Positions 14,737 through 26,638 of a stretch of DNA of 64,000 nt are shown piece after piece. This DNA is from Strigamia acuminata (lineage: Eukaryota; Arthropoda; Chilopoda; Geophilomorpha; Linotaeniidae): NCBI GenBank assembly GCA_949358305.1, contig OX442316.1, positions 8,246,001 through 8,310,000 on the forward strand. Reading direction: 5' to 3'. Every line of letters begins with the position of its first letter. The first letter of the stretch is position 1. The notes beneath the pieces were generated by a model. That model did not search any database, was not told where the DNA came from, and worked only from the letters and a program-made list of their open reading frames with translations. Made by a program: the position numbers and the translations under genes.

Positions 14737-16221
14737 ATGGCTAAATGGGGCGAAGGAGATCCTCGATGGATCGTGGAAGAAAGACCAGACGCTACGAACG
14801 TAAACAATTGGCATTGGTAAGCTCATAAAGGAAAGAAAAGACATTTTTCACGCACATTTATCAAAGAAAAAAATTAAAATTAATAAGAAATAACATTTTC
14901 TTTCGTTATAGGACGGAAAAGGATGCATCTCAGTGGTCAAAGGACAAATTCAAAGACCTTTTTACAAACATGGAAATAGTGGGAGACATTGGTGAGTGCA
15001 GATTAATTTGTATAGAAAATATAAAATTCTAATACAATTAAATTATTCATTTAAACTAGGAAAATGTCAAATCTGTGACGTATCGAAAATGGAGGGCGAG
15101 GCGTCAGCCAACAATAGAAAAGCTAAATTGATATTTTTCTACGAGTGGAATCTCGTATTGGAGTGGAAAGGCAAAGTGAACGGAATAAACGAAGAGTTCG
15201 AAGGAAAAATTGAGATTCCTAATCTCAGTGATGAAAATAATGTGGACGAAATTGATGTATTTAACAAATCTCGTAATTTAGAAACAAATTAAACGTTAAA
15301 AACGCTTCCAAATTTATTTCAGGTGAACGTGTCCGCGAAAGATGGAGGCGACAAAGCAACAGCACTTAAAGAAATGCTTCGAAAAACCGGTGCCCTTCTC
15401 ATTAGAAAAAAGCTCGGGTTGTATATCAATGCTTTACGAGAAGGTGAGTTGTTCGCATCATCTTTGACGAACGTTAGTTGTTATTATTTTTGTTTAGAAT
15501 TCTCAAGTGGAATGATTTTACCACGAAAAGACCAGTTTGTGGTATCACGCGAGAAGACAATCACGTCGGTGCGTATTTGTTAGGAGATTTGCAAAGACGA
15601 GATTAAATTTATTGATTTTGTTCTAGCAAAGCGTCAACACAAGCACTGAGAGCTCGGCAACATCAGGAATCAAGAAGTTAGAAATCTCAGGCGCGAAAGT
15701 GAATACGAGCATTGTGTCACAAACACAAATCTTTAAGTGCAGAGCGCAAGATTTGTACCGTGCACTTACCATACCCGCGGTATTTTAGATTCTTAAAAAT
15801 AATTTAGAAAATTATCGATTAAAAATGTCGCTTTTCAGATGGTCCAAGCCTTCACCAATGGGCCTGTCAAATTAAATGCTAAGGAAGGCGGAACGTTTGA
15901 ATTATTCGGTGGCAATGTTACTGGAAAGTTTATTAAATTGGTATTAATAAATATAATTTAAAATTGAGTTGATGATAATTGCATTTTTCTGACAAGATTC
16001 CAGATAAATATATCGAGCAGACTTGGCGGTTTAGTCAGTGGCCGGAAGGACATTACTCGAAAGTGGTCCTAGACATAAGTGAAAAAGAAGACACTACTGA
16101 AATTCGACTCACGCAGACGGGCGTCCCGGCCAGCGACGTAGAGCGTACGCGCGAGGGATGGAATAATCGATATTGGGAAAGCATGAAGAGAACATTCGGC
16201 TTCGGTGCTTTGCTGCTATGA
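14737..16221 (+). CDS. AHSA1: AHSA1 / Aha1, activator of Hsp90 ATPase
   Basis: Eight exons (14737-14816, 14912-14991, 15060-15256, 15323-15443, 15498-15568, 15627-15779, 15839-15940, 15997-16221) splice in phase to 342 residues, close to the usual 338. The N-terminal Aha1 domain begins MAKWGEGDPRWIVEERPDA and includes NVNNWHWTEKDA. A linker rich in Ser and Thr (about 170-205) leads to the C-terminal START-like AHSA1 domain, with VQAFTNGPVKLNAKEGG, WRFSQWPEGH and ERTREGWNNRYWESMK. The protein binds the Hsp90 middle and N domains in the cytosol and stimulates its ATPase, promoting client folding. Each landmark block of the family is present and nothing is unusual. A polyadenylation signal AATAAA lies at 16340-16345. 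Confidence 0.95.
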
Positions 16222-16371
16222 TTGGATATGAATTATACTCGTTAGGAATCAATTGTAACACTACTTGTGCTCTTTTTGTAGTTTTATTTATAAAAATTTA
16301 AATTGGCATCAATTGGATTTTAAAAAGGAAAAATAAGAAAATAAATTTGTAGAAATATACAACACCTAAAT

Positions 16372-17557
16372 CTATGATTTAAGAAGCCGAAGCAACTTGG
16401 TTTTTTCTTGATGTAGTAGTTGGAATCGTTTCCTGTTTTGTTCCAAGCGATTTTCCATCATTTGAACCAAAGGCATGCTTGCAATTTCCGATATATTGCA
16501 TAAGGCTTTTGTAAGCACTGAAAGACAAGTTTTCACATTTCACACAAATAAAAATTAAATAAATTAAATAAAATTACCCGCTTCGTTGTAAATATCTTTC
16601 AATATTGTAGTTCCTCCTTGCATTGTACCCTCAAACGTTGCTTCCTCCTCTTCGCACAAAATTGAAGGCAGTTGTGACATGACATCCAAACAAGTTTTAC
16701 TAATTGTAGTCGTTGGGTCAACGTGCACAGGTATTTCCACACTTTTTACTCTGAAACAAATTTGTCATCTTGAAATAACAATAAATTTGCCTTACTATTT
16801 ATACGTACTGTTGCGAATGTGTTTCTGATTTGGCAGACTGAAAACAAGTTAACTCGATACGGCCTTGCTGTATCAGAATGCAAAACAATTGATATTAGTG
16901 ATAAAATCTACTTAAAAAGACATTGGAAATTGTACGTGTGTCGTTTTGTCGCTGTTAAACACAGAAATGATGATTCCAACGAAGCCATCGTCCATCATCT
17001 GATACATGGCTTGTGTTTGGACATCTAAAGTTCAACAAATTAATAAAATAATCGGTTAACCCTGTCATTATTACGTCTAACTTGTATATCTTACCCACGT
17101 GCGATGGCCATACAGTTATGTGGGGATGTGAATGGTACCAGCCAATAACACGCATTGGACGATTCAGTTTTTGGGCCAATCTGTATTCTGTGTCAAGGAT
17201 TTTATAATTTATATTTGCATACATGCACCTTTGTTAAGTTAATTCATTTAATAATAGGATATCTCAGCTTGCGTCGAGGCATCAGACAGCTGCTCTGGTG
17301 AAATTTCAACACGATCTTTTCTCTTGTCAGAACGCCTCAACGTTATAACGGCAGAAATATTGGAAATACGTCTCTCATCGATCTGGATAAAATGATAATA
17401 AAATAATAAAACAGTGTCCTTTATTTTTCATCTGGCTGAAGGTAATTACTTCGCCGATAAGTAGCCCCATCACTTCTTCTTTTTCTGTGACCAATGCATG
17501 GTTTAAACAAACCATAAATACATCTGCCGATAAACACACACCCGATATGGGCGCCAT
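16372..17557 (-). CDS. BRCC3: BRCC3 / BRCC36, Lys63-specific deubiquitinase
   Basis: Seven exons (17557-17450, 17382-17263, 17182-17095, 17024-16936, 16867-16809, 16750-16578, 16517-16372) give 260 residues. The start at 17557 (MAPISGVCLSADVFMVCLNH) matches the family start better than an upstream in-frame Met at 17692. The MPN+ domain has the JAMM zinc site: Glu in TEKEEVMG and HSHPHITVWPSHVD, complete with Ser and Asp. The C-terminal coiled-coil region (MENRLEQNRKRFQLLHQEK) is the part that docks on Abraxas/KIAA0157-type partners. The enzyme cleaves K63-linked ubiquitin in the BRCA1-A complex at DNA breaks and in the cytoplasmic BRISC complex. The second intron is not GT-AG but AT-AC and is listed separately. 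Confidence 0.95.
17183..17262 (-). other. U12-type AT-AC intron of BRCC3
   Basis: Reading the minus strand, the exon ends GCTGAG and the intron begins ATATCCTATT, close to the U12 donor ATATCCTT. It ends CCTTGACACAGAATAC before exon AGATTGG. CCTTGAC fits the minor-spliceosome branch site and sits about 10 nt before the terminal AC. Using these ends restores the protein as AERLAQKLNRPMRV with no gap. No GT-AG pair nearby gives that reading. Confidence 0.8.
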
Positions 17558-18120
17558 TTTAAAGAAACGTGGGCTTGGATGGACGGCGGGTGTTGTCATT
17601 TTCTCTCTCCATCTGGTGGCAGACTTTAAAAGGTGATGAATAAAATGATAAACTTTTCCAAGTAAAGTCAAGTCTGCAGCTATAAACACCAATTAAGTCC
17701 TATTGAAATAAAGCACATTTCCCTAATAAAAATCCCTGATGAATACAAACTTTATTGCAGCAAACATTTGGATGCCATAGTAAAATAATAATAAAAATCC
17801 AATCATTAATATCTGCTGCATTTAAAATAAGTGATAAACCAATTATTTGTTAGAATTCACAACAGAGCATCACAGATGTGATAAGTTTAAACGCAAGAGT
17901 AGCTTTTACGTAAAGCTCCGTACACCTTTGCCACTATTCCTCAATTTCAGTCGGTGAAATGGTCAAGACAGAAAATTGAATATTTATAATGTTCTGTCTA
18001 ACATTTCATCAACGAAATTAAGGGTCATATTCAACTTGCTGATATTTTTGCTGCCATCAGGTAATAACTTTTAATCTTAGCGTATTTAAATACATAAAAC
18101 ACAATTGATTCAGTTTAATA
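17558..18120. other. Intergenic, no gene seen
   Basis: AT-rich spacer between the BRCC3 start and the 3' end of the GPCR gene, both on the minus strand. It should hold the BRCC3 promoter. An open frame at 18057-18263 only overlaps the GPCR tail in another frame. Confidence 0.4.
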
Positions 18121-19460
18121 TTAAGGTTTAATGATTGTAGATATTTTAGGGTAAGAAACAGTCTGGAGAAGAGAATCTTCTCCATAAATCCACGAAAATT
18201 TGACTCGAAAAGCGATTTGAAAGTTTTTATTGGCCATGCCATATATGAATGGATTAATGGCACAATTTAATAAAGTCATATAATGAGCGGTAAAATGAAC
18301 AGATGGATGCCATCTTGGCAAAGTCTGAAAAATAAATAAATATTAATTTTCCAAATTATTTTTTCACTCAAAAATAAATGTCGTACATTATTACTGTTTG
18401 ACCTAAAACTGCGGTAAAGAATGAAGCACTGGAATGGAAACCAGCAGATAAAAAACACAATTATAAGTGCATATAACATTTTAACAACCTATTGTGGTAG
18501 AAAAAAAATTAATACTAGATATTCCAATTGCAATAACATCACCAACTCTACTAGTATACCTTTTGCCTACTCTTGAAAACCATTTTATTGTATCTATCAT
18601 TCCCAATCTTTTTCTCGTACGTTTTAAAAGTTCGCGTGATAATAATGTAAACAACTATCATGACCACCTGCGGCAGCCAGACCAACAACACCAACAAAAT
18701 AATCCAGTAAACTTGCAATACATTTTTATCCTCAGAACAAAATATTTCCAAATAATCGGCCCATTGACGTTCCTAGAAAAATATTCCATCGTTAATACAG
18801 AAATACAGCGCTAATTTCTACAATTAAAGTTATGTAATACAACATATTTCCTATAGAATAACGGTGGAGTGGCCAATCCAGCTGCTACAATCCATACAAC
18901 TACGATGATACACAGGACTGTTTTCCTGCTCATTCTTATAGAAAAAGGCTTGATAATTCCAACAAGTCGATCAAATGATATAATTGTAAGAGAAAATGAA
19001 GCGGAAAGCATAATCGCTACTGTAAAACAAAAAGAAAAATTATTCAACGATATAAATGACAATATTAGGCCGACTTGTACTTACATTCGAAAAATGCATT
19101 TGCTCGACATAAGACTTCTCCTAATAAAAAATTCTGGTAAAAATCTACGACTAAAAGGTTCCAGCTAGAGTAGCATGAATTGAGCAAATCCGCGAGTGAT
19201 AAATTCAAAATGAATAGATTTGTTGGTGTATGCAAGGATTTCGTTCTCACAATCACGTAGAAAACTACTAAGTTGGCACTTAACGATACCAAAACAACAA
19301 GTGTCATGGCAAATGTTTTAACTATCACTTCCCAAATTGGTCGAGCTGTCCATACTTCAGAAAAAAGTTTGTATTCCAATACAGAAAAATCCACATGGCT
19401 GAAATTATAATTAAAGTCGGCATGTGGCTCCCATTCCAACGGCGGCATCTTTAAAGTCAA
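18121..19460 (-). CDS. Class A (rhodopsin-like) peptide-type GPCR
   Basis: Five exons (19460-19085, 19019-18844, 18772-18560, 18488-18387, 18324-18121) join in phase to 356 residues with seven hydrophobic segments. The extracellular N-terminus has an Asn-Phe-Ser glycosylation site. TM1 is in LVVLVSLSANLVVFYVIV and TM2 has LFILNLSLADLL. The end of TM3 is SFDRLVGII, so the DRY motif is replaced by DRL. Loop 2 contains ERQWADYLEIFCSED, TM6 has FFICWFPFQCF, and TM7 ends NPFIYGMANKNF, an NPxxY site. The profile is that of a neuropeptide receptor. I cannot name the ligand; trissin-like and NPY/RYamide-like families are possibilities only. It sits tail-to-head with BRCC3 and away from the sulfatase. 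Confidence 0.8.
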
Positions 19461-19991
19461 GTCAGTTCATTTTAAGCAATTAAAAAAATTAAATAAAAAT
19501 TGAGTAGAGGTCTAAAGAAGATATCAATGCAGATCATATCTTAGCAAACACTTGACATCACATAATCACCGCACATTGTCAATACTTGCTGATTGATAAC
19601 AATTTAACTTAAATGGTGTTGTTGAAAATTAGAGATTTTAAAAGTTTTGCACAGTCTGTGTTTTAAAATTTAGTAACAGCTAACAACTTTTCTGCCCCTG
19701 CATAACCGCATTCCCTGAGAAGTTTCTAAAATGATCAAACAGTTGTATGAGGAAAAGTACTTGCATTTAGATTACCTTTTTCCACTAGAATTACCTGTCA
19801 TTATTTCCTGTTTCCTGCAGATTTTTATATACATTTATTTCTGTTTTGTCTTTTTTTTTTTTTTTTTAGATCGAAACGTCATGCTTCCCTGCTGTGACAT
19901 TTCGTGATAAAGAGTAATAAAAGATGACGTTTCGACACGTAGTCAGCTGAATCTTCTTTATCAGATTCAAGACTCATGTTACAAATATAAG
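19461..19991. other. Divergent promoter region with a hairpin
   Basis: Spacer between the GPCR start (-) and the arylsulfatase start (+). It contains a T run near 19850 and an imperfect hairpin at about 19870-19942, TCGAAACGTCAT pairing with ATGACGTTTCGA. The arms look like the ends of a tiny transposon remnant or a CRE-like palindrome. No gene is seen. Confidence 0.45.
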
Positions 19992-21950
19992 ATGTTCGAG
20001 TTTTTTATTTTCATATCCTTCATTTTGCTGTTTCAACCACACTTCTGCCAAAATCAAAGACCACACGTTATTTTCATTTTAGCAGATGATTTGGTAAGTA
20101 TTATAAACGTGTAGCATAAATTCAAAAAAAATAAAAACAAATCCTTTTTTCGTCTAGGGCTGGAACGATGTTAGTTTTCATGGAAGCCCCCAAATCCCAA
20201 CAAATAACATCGACAAACTCGCGAGCGAAGGGATTATTCTGAACAACTATTATGTTTCTCCAATTTGCACACCATCTAGAAGTGCCTTAATGACCGGGAA
20301 ATACCCAATTCACACAGGGATGCAGCACGACGTCATCTATGGACCACAGCCATATGGACTTCCTCTGCAGTATAAATTATTACCAGAGTATTTTAAAGAC
20401 CTCGGCTATGCCACTCGAATCGTCGGAAAGGTAAAAAAAAAAAACATTTCCCCTACCAATTAAATTTGTTAATGAATGAAAGCAAAAGTAAATACAAAAT
20501 ATAACGAACTGATAAGTGATAAAATATATTAAAAACTATAGTGGCATTTGGGATTTTTTCATACAAATTACACCCCAACAGCAAGAGGATTCGATTCACA
20601 TTTTGGCTACTTTTGTGGACATCAAGATTACTACGACCACACTGCTCAAGAAACAGTAAAATAATTTAAATAATAATAATAATTAATATTAATTTAAATA
20701 ACTTAATAAGTATTTTAATTTTCTTTTAATTTTTTTTTTAGAATACCGACTGGGGTTTAGACATGCGAAATGGAAGTAAACTAATGAAATCATTATTTGG
20801 TCAATATTCGACAAATTTATTCACCCAAGAAGCAGTTCGTTTGATTAGTTCTCACGACACATCTAAACCACTTTTCCTATATTTGGCGCATTTAGCAGTT
20901 CATGCAGGAAATCGTTACGCTCCTTTGCAAGCACCGAAAAAATACGTATCTAGATTTCCAAACATTCGAAATCACGACAGAAGAATTTTTGCAGGTGTGC
21001 CGAGTACAAACTTACTTGTTAGCTAAGAAAAATTTAATCACATTTAAAACCTCTCTTCTAGGGATGACTGCGGCACTGGACGATTCCATAGGAGATGTAA
21101 TTAAAACTCTGGAAAAAAAAAACATGTTGGAGAACAGTATAATCGTATTTTCTACGGATAATGGCGGTGCTGCCCATGGTTATGATGGAAATGCGGCAAA
21201 TAACTGGCCCTTGAAAGGAGTATGCTCGTGCAAATATCAAAATAACTATAAAACTCATTTTTCTTTATTTAACAGACAAAAAATACTTTATGGGAAGGTG
21301 GTGTACGAGCCTCTGGCTTCGTCTGGAGTTTAAAATTAAAGAGAAGACGACGAGTGAGCACTCAGTTGATGCATATTTCGGATTGGTTGCCAACACTTCA
21401 CCATGCCGTAGGAGGTGATCCAAGAGAGTTGCCGTCGGATTTAGATGGATACGATATGTGGTCATCTTTGAGTAACGATTTACCATCGCCTCGTAAAGAA
21501 GTGTTGCACAATATTGACGATTTGCTTGGCATTGCTGCACTGCGTCACGAGGATTTCAAAGTTGTAATTGGTCGAACTTTTGATGGCAAATACGATAATT
21601 GGTTTCCATTGCCTGAAATAGAATCCGATTCGAACTCAGTTTATGTACATCGATCTTCTCTCTCTCGCAATATAGTAGACACAACAAATGCAACAGTTTC
21701 GTGTGATCCTGTACCCCAAAACGCTAGTGAGAATTGCCAACCACAATTAAAGCCATGTTTGTTTAACATAAAAGAAGATCCGTGTGAATTTTATAATTTG
21801 GCTTTGGATCAACCGGTCATTTTGCAAATGTTATTAGACAGATTAAATTATTACAATAGTACTGCGGTACCACCAGTTAATAAACCAGATGATCCTAGAG
21901 CTAATCCGCGCCTTCATGGTTATGCATGGGTTCCATGGATAAATACATAA
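19992..21950 (+). CDS. Arylsulfatase B-like sulfatase
   Basis: Six exons (19992-20093, 20158-20430, 20542-20655, 20742-20994, 21062-21219, 21276-21950) give 524 residues in phase. A signal peptide (MFEFFIFISFILLFQPHFC) is followed by the metal-binding HVIFILADDLGWNDV. The sulfatase signature SPICTPSRSALMTGKYP contains the CTPSR core whose Cys is converted to formylglycine. WHLGFFHTNYTPTARGFD, FLYLAHLAVHAG and FSTDNGG complete the active site, and the C-terminal part (CLFNIKEDPCEFYNLA) is typical of ARSB/ARSI/ARSJ-type enzymes. It should hydrolyse sulfate esters of glycans in lysosomes or outside the cell. Several Asn-x-Ser/Thr sites are present. Nothing is damaged. Confidence 0.93.
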
Positions 21951-22234
21951 AGGTATTTATTGTTTTAAAGGTCATTTAAAAAAATATATATGTCACTTGA
22001 CGTTGTTATAATATTCCCGATTCATAATGTTCAAAATTGTGATTGAAATTCTAAAAACTCGCTGATAAAAGCTGATTTTTTATGCTTAGTAATAAAAGAA
22101 ACTTTGATTTTTGAACTTATTAATTCCTTGTAGATAAAATTATCAAAATATGATTTATTTTCTCTCATTCCGAGCAGATAAGCTACAGTGGATAACAAAG
22201 CATTCTGAAGTTTAAAAGTGTATATTGGCAAATA

Positions 22235-24415
22235 ATGTACAATGTTTCTACAGAAATCGTTTGGGGAAGTATAATTACTGCAGTAATAGTTTTCGTTTTA
22301 CACTATTACGTGAGTAGAATTAAATATTGGTCAACGATAGCTAAAATACCAGGTCCTCCAACATGGCCCATCGTCGGAAATGCTCTGGACTATATTTTTA
22401 TTGACCACACTGGTAAAAACAAACCTATAGAGTGAACTTTTTAATTCGTAACTCATTTTTACAATTCTGTAGATCTCTCCAGCATGTATCTGAATTGGGG
22501 TGAAATGTATCCTAAGATGTTTAAAATTTGGCTGCTAGGATATCCATACTTGATTATATTTGCCCCAGATGAAGTTGAGGTGAGTAATGTGAAAAAATCT
22601 CACATATTCATCAGTTTTTAAAGTAATGTTTTTATGTGTAGGCTTTAGTATCAAACCCCGTTCACAATGACAAATCTAATGATTACAGATTCTTACAGCC
22701 CTGGTTAGGAACTGGATTATTAACAAGGTAAAAAATGCGTTCTTGAGCATACAATAAAACGCACACATAAAATGAAACGTGTTTAAAATTTTTTCCTCCC
22801 ATTTATGTAATAGTAATGCGTCCAAATGGCATTTACGTCGTAAATTACTGACACCTGCTTTTCACTTTCGAATATTGGAAGACTTCATTCCAGTTTTTAA
22901 TGACCAAAGTGAAATACTAATTGAAAAATTAATGAACCAAACTGAGAAAAAATCATTTGATATTGTCCCATTGATTACAATGTGCACTTTGGACATTATT
23001 TGTGGTATTATTCAGTGATAATTCATTAAATTTTATGTGTAGATCTGAAATTTTAATTTTTATTCTCATAAATTTAGATTCTGTGATGGGTTGCCACGTA
23101 AACGCACAAAACGATTCAGAATCCACATTTGTTTTAGCATTAGAGAAGTAAGATCTCCAAAGTTCAAATATAACCTGTATATGTTATTTCTTTCTTTCTA
23201 AAAAGGATAAAAGAAATAGTTTATTCGCGAATGATTAATATTCTCTTATGGCCGGATTGGCTGTTTCCTATCACGCCTTCTGGACGAGAACATGCAAAAT
23301 GTCTAAAGGTATTGCATGGATTCACTGATAAGGTAATGTCTTACCGTAAGTGTAAAATAAAATTATTGCACAGTTGTAAAAAAAATAGGTGATTCAAGAA
23401 AGAAAAATTAAATTGAAATCAGAAGGCAAACCCACCAGTGATGATAAGGAAGATTCTCTGATTGGTCGGAAAAAACGACTAGCGTTTTTGGACTTGCTGA
23501 TTGAAGCGTCTGACGAAGGAAGACAGTTAAGCGACCTCGACATTCGTGAAGAAGTCGATACTTTTATGTTTGAAGGCCATGATACAACAGCAATTGCAAT
23601 TTCTTGGTGTTTATATTTTGTCGCACTATTCCCGCACATACAAAAAAAAATGCACGACGAATTAGACTCAATATTTGGTATAAACATTAAGAATCTATCA
23701 GTTATGGTTAAAAATAATTTTTAAATTTTAACAGAAGACGATAGAAATGGGACAATTACATTCGAGCACATACAAAAGATGAAGTATTTGGAATGTGTAA
23801 TTAAGGTAAGGACATGAATTAAATTTTAAATTCCAATTCTTAAATGATGGTTTCAAAGAAATGAAATAATTTACAATTATAACCATAGGAAGCACTGAGG
23901 TTTACCCCTTCGGTGCCTACAGTTGCACGAAATATAAAAGAAGATACAGTAATTGGTAAATACAAGAACATTAATTCAATAGCAGATATATATTTTTTTT
24001 TTATTTTCAGGTAGTTACACGATTCCAGCAGGGATGACTGCTGTGATAATTTTTGCCTTGTTGCATAGAAATCCGGATACGTTTCCTGAACCTGACTGGT
24101 TCAATCCCGACAGATTCCTTCCGGAAAACTCACAAAATCGACACCCATACGGTTACGCGCCATTTTCAGCTGGCTCAAGAAATTGCATTGGTGTGTATTC
24201 TTTTTTTTCTACCATCATCTAAACAAAACTCAACAGGAGGAATATTTTATTTAATAGGACAACGATTTGCTTTGTTGGAAGAAAAGGTTGTTCTCGCTTG
24301 GATATTACGCTCTTTTAAAATTGAGACGAGACAAACAGTATTCGAAATTAAAGTGTTACCAGAATTGATAATGAGACCAAAAGATGGAATACTAATTTCT
24401 CTCACACCGAGATAA
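22235..24415 (+). CDS. Cytochrome P450, CYP4 family (copy 1)
   Basis: Eleven exons (22235-22412, 22473-22579, 22642-22727, 22814-23004, 23078-23147, 23206-23332, 23389-23677, 23735-23805, 23889-23955, 24011-24190, 24258-24415) join in phase to 507 residues. The N-terminus has an ER membrane anchor, then a proline-rich hinge ([12 protein letters not shown]). The I helix has the CYP4 signature [14 protein letters not shown], the K helix ExxR is in [10 protein letters not shown], and the heme loop reads [10 protein letters not shown] with its Cys ligand. CYP4 enzymes are microsomal mono-oxygenases acting on fatty acids, hydrocarbons, pheromones or xenobiotics; the substrate here is unknown. It is the most diverged of the three intact copies except for one exon (see findings). 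A TG repeat follows the stop. Confidence 0.92.
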
Positions 24416-25029
24416 AGAAGTGTGTGTGTGTGAACTACTTCTAAAATATATTTGTAAGATTTCAAGAAATGAAACTATACACAAAACCTTAATTAATATT
24501 AATATCTATATTTTAGACGGGCTACAACAATGTTTGTGTTTAATGTATCGCTATCACCTAAAAATGAAAAAAAGTCTAAATAATTAATTAACCCACTAAT
24601 TTTAAGATCAGTTCTACAAAAATTGAACATTAGATAATAATGAAGGACAAACAGGTCATTAAAAAATGACGAATTAAATATTATCGAGTTACGATTTTTG
24701 CTTACTCAAGAATTTAAATAAAAAAATATATTGCTATAAAATAAAGCTACTTGGTTAGTTTTCCGATTCATGTCACATTAATTCCACAATAATTCATATT
24801 TCCGCATTAGAATTATACAGTAATCATAACAAAAAGGAAATAAATTTAGTTTATTTACAGCGATTTTTTAATTATTAATTTTAAATTTTTATAAAACTTG
24901 AAATTTTATTACCGAACGATTACCGGTACTTGTTTTATCCACACATTGGTACAGTATAATAGACTCGACCTATTTTTCACTTTCACGATTTTCGAAAACA
25001 TTCACCATATTTTCGACATTTGGATGCAA
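24416..25029. repeat. Spacer present again at about 36846-37315
   Basis: AT-rich spacer without a gene. From about 24540 it is nearly the same as 36846 onward (shared phrase TTTTAAGATCAGTTCTACAA and following), marking the left side of the duplicated CYP4 segment. Confidence 0.7.
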
Positions 25030-25440
25030 TGTATAGCTTATCAACAGAACTTGTATGGGGAACTGTAATTGCTGTAGTAATAGCTTTGTTTTCACGCTAT
25101 TACATCATCAGTATTAAATAAAATATCGGGACCTCCAACGTGGCCAATCATTGAAAATGCGTGGGATTTTGACGTTGAACACTCAAGTAATATAAAGATT
25201 TAATTACACAAAGCGTAATGTCTAAATTTTTAATTCATTTTACAATTACTTAGAATTACCTCGTCTGTTCTTCAAATGGACTGAAATGTTTCCTAACCGG
25301 TTTATATTTTGGTTACTTGGTTACAATTGGAAATTTCTGTCTTATCTCCGAGATAATTTTCAAATGATCTTGAAGGAACATCCCAAGGTCAAATTTCGGG
25401 TCACCAAAAGATTGCCCCACCCAACGTTAGTACTTTGCCA
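25030..25440 (+). pseudogene. P450 5' relic (unit 1)
   Basis: The start MYSLSTELVWGTVIAVVIAL copies CYP4 exon 1 of the neighbours, but a short deletion removes the residues before the PGPPTWP hinge and shifts the frame (25110-25140). A second exon relic (25258-25330, FFKWTEMFPNRFIFWLLGY) follows, after which similarity ends. There is no downstream P450 exon before the foldback element, so it cannot encode an enzyme. Confidence 0.8.
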
Positions 25441-25526
25441 TCATTAGATTAGATACATTGTTAGCACTTTCGGAAACATTTAGTGAAGTGACAGACTTTT
25501 TATTCACCCTGTTTAGCATAAAAATA

Positions 25527-26367
25527 CCGGGTGGCCCACATAAAAGCGGCCCGACAATCCGACGAGGGTTCCCAGGGTCTCCAAAAATGTATGTTTAGTT
25601 CAATTAAACATATATTGATCATTAGTTGTGTTTAGTATTTGTTTAATTAACGTTTCTAGTGCAGTTTTTTCCGCTCTTTCATTTGGTGTTTAGGTTTTGG
25701 CGATCCGAATCTGCGTTCTCGAGATAATTGCGATTTTAATCAATATTTGTCTCAATTCGCCCGGTTTGATTGCACTAGTCATTCATGAATTTCAGATTGT
25801 GGTACTTTTTGAATTTTTTCAGCGAGATTTTGCAAGATTTTGTGCAATTTTGCTAGGTTTTAGACAATTTTCCTAGATTTTGTACAATTTGGCTAGATTT
25901 TGTACAATTTTGCTAGGTTTTGTGTGATTTTGTGCGATTTTGTACAATTTTGTGCGATTTTGTACAATTTTGTGCGATTTTGTACAATTTTTTTAGATTT
26001 TGTGAGATTTTATCTAAAGTAGGGTGGTGTGGTACGAGATGCAGTACTTTTTGAAAAGTACTGTGCATCTGAACCAGTACCGCTGAAGAAATTACAAAAA
26101 TCTGAAATTCAGGTATGACTAGTCCAATCACATTTGGCAAATTGGGACAAAAATTGATTTAAAACCTAAATATCTCGAGAATGAAAGCTCGGATTGTCAA
26201 AAACTAAACACCAAATGAAAGAGCGGAAAAAACTGCACCAGAAATATTAATGAAACAACACTTCCCGCCACTAATGATTAATATACAGTATATTTAATTG
26301 AAGAATACATACATTTTGGGAGACACCCTTGCTTTGTCGGGCCGCTTTTATGTGGGCCACCCGGCGG
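25527..26367. mobile_element. 841-bp foldback element with tandem-repeat core
   Basis: The ends are inverted copies (CCGGGTGGCCCACATAAAAG and its complement) flanked by TA on both sides (25525-25526, 26368-26369). The inverted arms are long, about 250-300 bp with mismatches, and include shared phrases such as GCTCTTTCATTTGGTGTTTAG. The loop (about 25815-26010) is made of degenerate 14-bp units like TTTTGTACAATTTT. Unit 2 has the uninterrupted site AGCATAAAAATACTTAGC near 38005. There is no transposase, so the element is non-autonomous. Confidence 0.85.
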
Positions 26368-26638
26368 TACTTAACTATACATTTCCTTATTCAAGTTCCA
26401 TTAATTCTAGCATTACTTTTTGCTACCTTAAAAATGTGTAATAATTGTACTAAAACACACAAATTCAGTTTCTTTACAGCTGTTTTTAAATTTTTCATTT
26501 TGAATACGTTTTTGGAACTTGAGATTTCTTATCTAACGATTTAGTTGATTGTGTGCACCACACATAAATAGACTCGACCAATTTATCAGTTTAACGAATT
26601 ATCTAAAGCATTCACCAAATTGACCACATTTGCAAATA

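Noticed and set aside
17558-17692. Earlier BRCC3 start codon at 17692
   Set aside because: The extra 45 residues have no counterpart in the family, whereas the Met at 17557 gives the expected short N-terminus.
25820-26010. Regular short repeats resembling a CRISPR-like array
   Set aside because: The units are about 14 bp, degenerate and directly adjacent without unique spacers, and they form the loop of a foldback element in a eukaryotic genome.
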